Below are positions 5,986-10,212 of a DNA stretch of 10,212 bases, one piece after another. Position numbers and translations under genes: made by a program. Source of the DNA: Zetaproteobacteria bacterium (GTDB taxonomy: Bacteria > Pseudomonadota > Alphaproteobacteria > Micavibrionales > Micavibrionaceae); assembly GCA_002747015.1 (NCBI GenBank), contig NVXI01000018.1, forward strand, positions 1 to 10,212, read 5' to 3'. A model generated the notes under the pieces. That model searched no databases, was not told where the DNA came from, and was given only the letters and a program-made list of their open reading frames with translations. Position 1 is the stretch's first letter; each line of letters begins with the position of its first letter.

Positions 5986-6093
5986 AGAAATAAAGCAGAC
6001 GACCCGCCAGCAAAATATTATACAATTATAAATCATTATATTCGTTACTGCATGCAATGGTGTTTAATTCGTATCATCTTGAAATTTATGAAT

Positions 6094-6099
6094 TATAAT
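6094..6099 (+). promoter_or_regulatory. Possible -10 box for the TPS locus
   Basis: A perfect TATAAT lies 65 bp before the TpsB start codon, but no good -35 hexamer occurs 16-18 bp upstream; TTGAAA at 6079-6084 is too close. The surrounding sequence is AT-rich, so chance is possible. The IS right end at 5985 is only about 110 bp away. Confidence 0.3.
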
Positions 6100-6164
6100 A
6101 TAAACTTTGGTTGTCCTTACTCTCTTTCTTGGGCTGATATCATTACCGTATAAAGGGCTTTTCC

Positions 6165-7850
6165 ATGATTACACGTAAGTATTTATCTTTTTTTACTGCT
6201 ATTGCTACTGGAGTTTGTTTCGTAAGCGTGAGCCCAGCAAATTCTCAAGTTCCAACAACGGCTGAGCCTGGAATAATAATGCGGGATCTAGGAGAAGAGC
6301 GCCGTGCGCCATCTCGTCTAGACGATGCAATTATGTTTGATGAAGATGATGTCGCTGGCGCAGAGGTAAGCACAGAGAAAGTGTTTACACTACAGAAAAT
6401 AATGTTAGATGGTTCAACTGTTTATAATCAGGATGCGATTAACCTTCTTGTTGAGGGGCATATTGGGCAGCCAGTGTCATTTGCAGATCTAAATACTATC
6501 ACCAGAAATATTACAAGGCTATATCGTGACGATGGTTATATGTTCTCTCGTGCTATTCTGCCCCCACAGGAGATAAAAGATGGGATTGTCCATCTGCAAG
6601 TTATTGAAGGTCAACTTACAGAAGTAGAAGTGGTTGGTGATTTCAAAGACTATAATAACCTTGTCCAAGCTTTGGCTGATAAAATTCGTTCTGTCGGTCC
6701 GACCAATTCAAAACAGCTTGAGCGTTATCTTCTTTTAATTGATGACCTTCCAGGTATTAAAGCGCGTAGCCTTTTGCAAGCTTCTGAGACGCCAGGCGGT
6801 GGTAAGTTAATTATAACTGTAGAGCAAGAAAAATTTGAAGGATCTGTTAGTGTTGATAACCGTGGCTCAAAATTCCTAGGCCGTACAAGAGGAACTGCCG
6901 TTGGTGCGTTTAATTCTTTATTTGGTGTTCATGATCGTACTACTTTGCGCGCAATACTTTCTAAAGATACGAGTGAATTACGCTTCTTTGATATTTCTCA
7001 CGAGGAGCAGCTAGGAACAGATGGTGTAAGGGTTAAGGGGCGTTTTGCCGTTACTAATACGGAGCCGGGTTCTTCCCTAGATATCAACAATGTAGAAGGC
7101 GATAGCCGTTTATTTAATCTAGAGGTCCTCTACCCTATTCTGCGCGGTCGTCAATATAACTTGAATTTAATTGGTGGGTTTACCGCTATAAATTCGGAGT
7201 CAGATATTTTGGGCTTAGACATTTCAGAAGACCGCGTACGTTATTTGAGTGCCGGTGGACGTTTTGACTTTACTGATACATGGGCCGGGGTAACGCAAAT
7301 TGATTTAGAAGTTGCGCAAGGTGTTGATTGGTTTAATGCAACAGATGACGGCTTGGGGCGTACGCGCCAGAATGGCGAACATGACTTTATACGTTTTAAT
7401 GCCTCTGCTATACGTCTTCAAAATTTGCCGGGGGGATTTTCGATGCTGTTATCTGCAGCTGGTCAATATTCTCCGGATACCCTTCTCTCATCAGAAGAAT
7501 TTTCAGTTGGAGGTGGGCAATTTGGTCGTGCCTATGACTCAGGTGAAATTGCCGGTGACCAAGGCATATCAGGTTTACTCGAATTACGTTATGGTGGGCT
7601 TGTATCGCATGATTACCTAAAGGCATATCAACTCTACAGTTATTATGATCTCGGTAGAGTATGGAATGATGACCCCGCTGTCACTGAGAATGGACACGCA
7701 TCCCTTGCATCCGCCGGGATTGGTGTTCGTTTTAATCTTAAGTACGACGTTTCAGGTTATTTGGAAGTAAATAAACCTCTAACTCGTCGTGTTAGCGCAG
7801 AGGGTGATGATGATGCGCGTTTATTTTTTAGTCTGCTAAAGCGCTTCTAG
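6165..7850 (+). CDS. TpsB/FhaC/ShlB-type two-partner-secretion outer-membrane transporter
   Basis: This 561-residue Omp85-superfamily protein exports the TpsA protein encoded downstream. A Sec signal peptide occupies about residues 1-27 (hydrophobic FFTAIATGVCFVSVS, cut near PANSQ). Residues 34-52 (AEPGIIMRDLGEERRAPSR) resemble the plug helix of FhaC. Residues 73-150 form the first POTRA domain (FTLQKIMLDGS to LQVIEGQ, with RLYRDDGYMFSRAILPPQ) and 151-222 the second (VEVVGDF to LIITVEQ). The rest is the 16-strand beta-barrel. Landmarks are SVDNRGSKFLGR near 230-240, the L6 motif as GRAYD at 454-458 (usually VRGY or FRGY), YYDLGRVW at 493-500, and a terminal phenylalanine expected for BAM recognition. 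GGG at 6155-6157 lies 7 bases before the ATG. It lies upstream of its substrate in the same direction. Confidence 0.95.
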   Translation: MITRKYLSFFTAIATGVCFVSVSPANSQVPTTAEPGIIMRDLGEERRAPSRLDDAIMFDEDDVAGAEVSTEKVFTLQKIMLDGSTVYNQDAINLLVEGHIGQPVSFADLNTITRNITRLYRDDGYMFSRAILPPQEIKDGIVHLQVIEGQLTEVEVVGDFKDYNNLVQALADKIRSVGPTNSKQLERYLLLIDDLPGIKARSLLQASETPGGGKLIITVEQEKFEGSVSVDNRGSKFLGRTRGTAVGAFNSLFGVHDRTTLRAILSKDTSELRFFDISHEEQLGTDGVRVKGRFAVTNTEPGSSLDINNVEGDSRLFNLEVLYPILRGRQYNLNLIGGFTAINSESDILGLDISEDRVRYLSAGGRFDFTDTWAGVTQIDLEVAQGVDWFNATDDGLGRTRQNGEHDFIRFNASAIRLQNLPGGFSMLLSAAGQYSPDTLLSSEEFSVGGGQFGRAYDSGEIAGDQGISGLLELRYGGLVSHDYLKAYQLYSYYDLGRVWNDDPAVTENGHASLASAGIGVRFNLKYDVSGYLEVNKPLTRRVSAEGDDDARLFFSLLKRF

Positions 7851-7925
7851 ATTATATTGCGAAATAATTATGCACGAACGGACACCCATAATTTAAATTC
7901 GTTAATTTCTTGTTTACATAATACA

Positions 7926-7934
7926 TGCTACGAT
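7926..7934 (+). promoter_or_regulatory. Possible extended -10 promoter for tpsA
   Basis: TGCTACGAT is an extended -10 element (TG-n-TACGAT) 48 bp upstream of the TpsA start; the -35 region at the right distance is poor. The 132-bp tpsB-tpsA gap has no clear terminator, so tpsA could also be reached by read-through from tpsB. Confidence 0.3.
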
Positions 7935-7982
7935 AGAGGGTAATCCTTTTAAAATTTTAGTTGAGTATGGGGGACCCAGCCC

Positions 7983-10212
7983 ATGTTATCTATGCATGTT
8001 AAAGAAGAATACCGCTGGAAAATGCGGAAATGTGGAAAACGCGTTGTAAATATTTGCACACGGGTTTTCGTTTATTGTGGTGTAATAACGACTCTGATGG
8101 CAGGAGTTTCGCACAACGCCCTAGGTAATCCTGAGGGTGGCTCTGTCGCTGTCGGGGCCGCTACAATTGTTAACACGGCCAGTGAATTACAGATTCATCA
8201 GACAACTGACAAGGTATTAATCGAGTGGAGCTCGTTTGATATTGATGTCAGTGAAACCACTAGATTTATTCAGCCTGGAATAGATGCGGTGGCATTAAAC
8301 CGCATTGTAAACAGTACGCAGCTTAGTCTAATAAATGGTAACTTAATCGCAAATGGTCGTGTGGTTATAATCAATCCAAATGGTGTTCTTATTGGGCCAA
8401 ATGGTAATATTGATACCGCAAGTTTTCTAGCAACGACAGCAGATATTGATGATGATGACTTCATGAATTCCACAGGGATTATGAATTTTAATCGTGCAGG
8501 AAATTTTGATGCGATCGTAGAAAACCAGGGAATCATTACTGTTGATGAGGAAGGGTTGGCCGCTCTTGTCGCGCCTACTGTACGTAACAGTGGTGTGATC
8601 GTCGGATATATGGCCAAAGTTCAATTGGCCGCAGCTGATACCTTTGCTGTGGATTTCTATGGTGACGGCCTTATTCAGTTTGCCGTTGAAACCCCTGATA
8701 AGAACGCAACAAGAACTCTAACCGTGGATAATAGTGGTTCAATAATGGCTGATGCCGGACATGTGCTTATGACCGCTGCGGACGCAAGCAATGTCGTGGA
8801 TTCCGTAATTAATAGTGACGGATATATTCAGGCTGGCTCACTAGAAAATCGTAATGGTACGATCATATTAACCGCAGCAGGTGCGGATATTACGGTTTCC
8901 GGTACGCTTGATGTTTCGGCAATAGAACCAGCTGCCGGTGGCGGTACAATTTATGTTGGTGGTGATTTGCATGGACAAGGTACACTTGCGATAGCAGATA
9001 CCGTTGTTATGGCCGATACCGCAGAGCTGTTCGCAGATGCGGGCGATAGTGGTGACGGTGGGCAGATTGTTGTCTGGTCAGAGACAAATACAGTTGCCAG
9101 TGGTAAATATTATGCCCGAGGTGGGAAGCTTGTTGGTGCTGGTGGCATCATTGAAACGTCCTCTAAAGAGGATCTAGACGCCACAGGTGCATACGTCAAT
9201 ACATATGCAGAAAATGGAAAAACCGGTACTTGGTTAATTGACCCCAACGATATTACTGTTGATCAGGCACTTGCGGATGCAATTAACGGTTCGGTGACGA
9301 ATTACGAGTTAAATGCAGATGACTCTATTTCGTTTATGGCAAATGTTGACATAGAAGGTGAGTTTATTGGACTAACAGCTACAGCTGGTGATGGCGGCAT
9401 TGTTATGACTAACAGCTATATACGAACCAACGGAGGTTTTGTTACACTTGATACCACCGGAGCGCTTACTCTAAATGGCGCTGGTGGTCAAAAATTCTTG
9501 TTCACCCGTGGCGGTGATATCATCTTGGTTGGTGATACTATATCTATTAACAATGCCGAACTTTCTTCCGGTGGCGGAACTTTTGATATGACTGCAAATG
9601 CAGATCCTAATGGTGGTGCAAAAACCATCTCGATTAATAGTACAAAAATTGACACGACTGGCGGCGGTTCGATTGGAGATATAGACCTATATGAAGGCAA
9701 TCCACTCATTCTTTTTGTCGGCACAAATGATCAAAAAGAAGCGTTCTTTGGTAATTCAGCAAACCATTTTGAAAATGATATAAATGGTGGGACGCTATCA
9801 ATTTCTGGTAAAAATATAGGTGGAAATAGTAACTGCTTCTCCACAGGTGGTCTTACTTGTCTCGTAACAGACCCTGTCTCGATTGATATTACAATATTTG
9901 CCGACTACCAAACCATAATATACGGTTCTTCCGATCCATTGTTGACCTATACATATGATGGCACATTAGGTGGAGGGGATTTCTTTACAGGTATACTCGT
10001 TCGTGAGCCAGGAGATCTTGTTACAACATCTCCTTATGATATCCTACAAGGTAGCTTAGATATTTCAGGCTCTGGCGTCTATAACATTACATATGTTGGC
10101 GATATTTTCGTAATTACTCCGGCCGATCTAGAGCTTACCGCTGATAGTTTCGACAAAACATATGGCACGACATATATGTTTGATGGTGATGAATTTATGA
10201 TTAGCGATGGTG
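7983..10212 (+). CDS. TpsA filamentous-hemagglutinin-like exoprotein with MBG repeats (3' end outside window)
   Basis: The frame stays open from ATG 7983 to the window edge (743 codons), so this is the start of a very large secreted protein, the cargo of the upstream TpsB. GGGGGA (7969-7974) lies 8 bases before the ATG; an in-frame TGA at 7962 excludes longer starts with ATG. Residues 1-46 are a long signal peptide with a basic n-region (KMRKCGKRVV) and hydrophobic core (VFVYCGVITTLMAGV). Residues 49 to about 300 form the TPS secretion domain: NPEGGSVAVGAATI, VALNRIVNS (N106) and NPNGVLIGPNGNID (NPNG 131-134). A beta-helix follows with GGQIVVWSE (W365) and TWLIDPNDITV (W417), both usual in this class. 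From about residue 631 MBG-type repeats begin (IIYGSSDPLLTYTYDG), with the next unit from about 712 (TPADLELTADSFDKTYGT). The likely role is adhesion or surface structure; the receptor is unknown. Confidence 0.93.
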   Translation, partial: MLSMHVKEEYRWKMRKCGKRVVNICTRVFVYCGVITTLMAGVSHNALGNPEGGSVAVGAATIVNTASELQIHQTTDKVLIEWSSFDIDVSETTRFIQPGIDAVALNRIVNSTQLSLINGNLIANGRVVIINPNGVLIGPNGNIDTASFLATTADIDDDDFMNSTGIMNFNRAGNFDAIVENQGIITVDEEGLAALVAPTVRNSGVIVGYMAKVQLAAADTFAVDFYGDGLIQFAVETPDKNATRTLTVDNSGSIMADAGHVLMTAADASNVVDSVINSDGYIQAGSLENRNGTIILTAAGADITVSGTLDVSAIEPAAGGGTIYVGGDLHGQGTLAIADTVVMADTAELFADAGDSGDGGQIVVWSETNTVASGKYYARGGKLVGAGGIIETSSKEDLDATGAYVNTYAENGKTGTWLIDPNDITVDQALADAINGSVTNYELNADDSISFMANVDIEGEFIGLTATAGDGGIVMTNSYIRTNGGFVTLDTTGALTLNGAGGQKFLFTRGGDIILVGDTISINNAELSSGGGTFDMTANADPNGGAKTISINSTKIDTTGGGSIGDIDLYEGNPLILFVGTNDQKEAFFGNSANHFENDINGGTLSISGKNIGGNSNCFSTGGLTCLVTDPVSIDITIFADYQTIIYGSSDPLLTYTYDGTLGGGDFFTGILVREPGDLVTTSPYDILQGSLDISGSGVYNITYVGDIFVITPADLELTADSFDKTYGTTYMFDGDEFMISDG

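Noticed and set aside
7312..7626. Frames at 7312-7620 (+) and 7408-7626 (-) inside the TpsB gene
   Set aside because: They are out-of-frame readings of the TpsB barrel region, without suitable start signals or motifs.
8270..9724. Minus-strand frames at 8270-8617, 8427-8624 and 9488-9724
   Set aside because: They are antisense shadows of the continuous TpsA frame, which has the clear TPS-domain motifs.
7983..10212. Contact-dependent inhibition (CdiA) system for the TPS pair
   Set aside because: The order TpsB-TpsA fits, but the visible TpsA moves into MBG repeats, and no CDI-specific repeats, toxin tip or immunity gene can be seen in the window.

Overview
The window reads as DNA from an AT-rich Gram-negative bacterium. 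It encodes C-terminal parts of a type I (RTX) secreted protein, an outer-membrane two-partner-secretion (TPS) pore with its exoprotein, and an IS6-family transposase of the kind common in Alphaproteobacteria. An alphaproteobacterial origin is my best guess, at low confidence, because no rRNA or housekeeping gene is present to settle it.

Layout, left to right. (1) 1-687 is the 3' end of a secreted RTX protein with four glycine-rich calcium-binding nonapeptides and a C-terminal type I secretion region. (2) 778-1631 is a toxin-antitoxin area: a decayed ParD copy that has lost its DNA-binding N-terminus, then an intact parD-parE pair with a near-consensus promoter and an inverted-repeat operator. 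(3) 1741-4347, on the minus strand, is a compact three-gene membrane operon: DUF2157, DUF4401 and GDYXXLXY proteins with overlapping reading frames. It is bracketed by two degenerate direct repeats (about 1637-1692 and 4431-4488). (4) 4616-4984, minus strand, is an orphan single-domain response regulator with a palindrome over its probable promoter. (5) 5155-5985 is an IS6-family insertion sequence with a full-length DDE transposase, imperfect terminal repeats, and a hairpin that would mask the transposase ribosome-binding site. (6) 6165-10212 is a TPS locus: a TpsB/FhaC-type transporter followed 132 bp later by a large TpsA exoprotein. The TpsA frame is open to the right edge of the window and starts an array of MBG repeats.

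How the parts fit together. TpsB and TpsA form a working pair: TpsB inserts in the outer membrane, recognises the TPS domain of TpsA through its POTRA domains, and exports it. The RTX fragment and TpsA make this a surface/exoprotein region. The toxin-antitoxin remnants, IS element and dispersed repeats are typical of accessory DNA. The three-gene membrane operon is a known gene association of unknown function. No stretch over 300 bp lacks a gene. No RNA genes, CRISPR array or clear rho-independent terminator were found. Nothing here is a wholly new type of system. The least understood parts are the DUF2157-DUF4401-GDYXXLXY operon and its flanking repeats.
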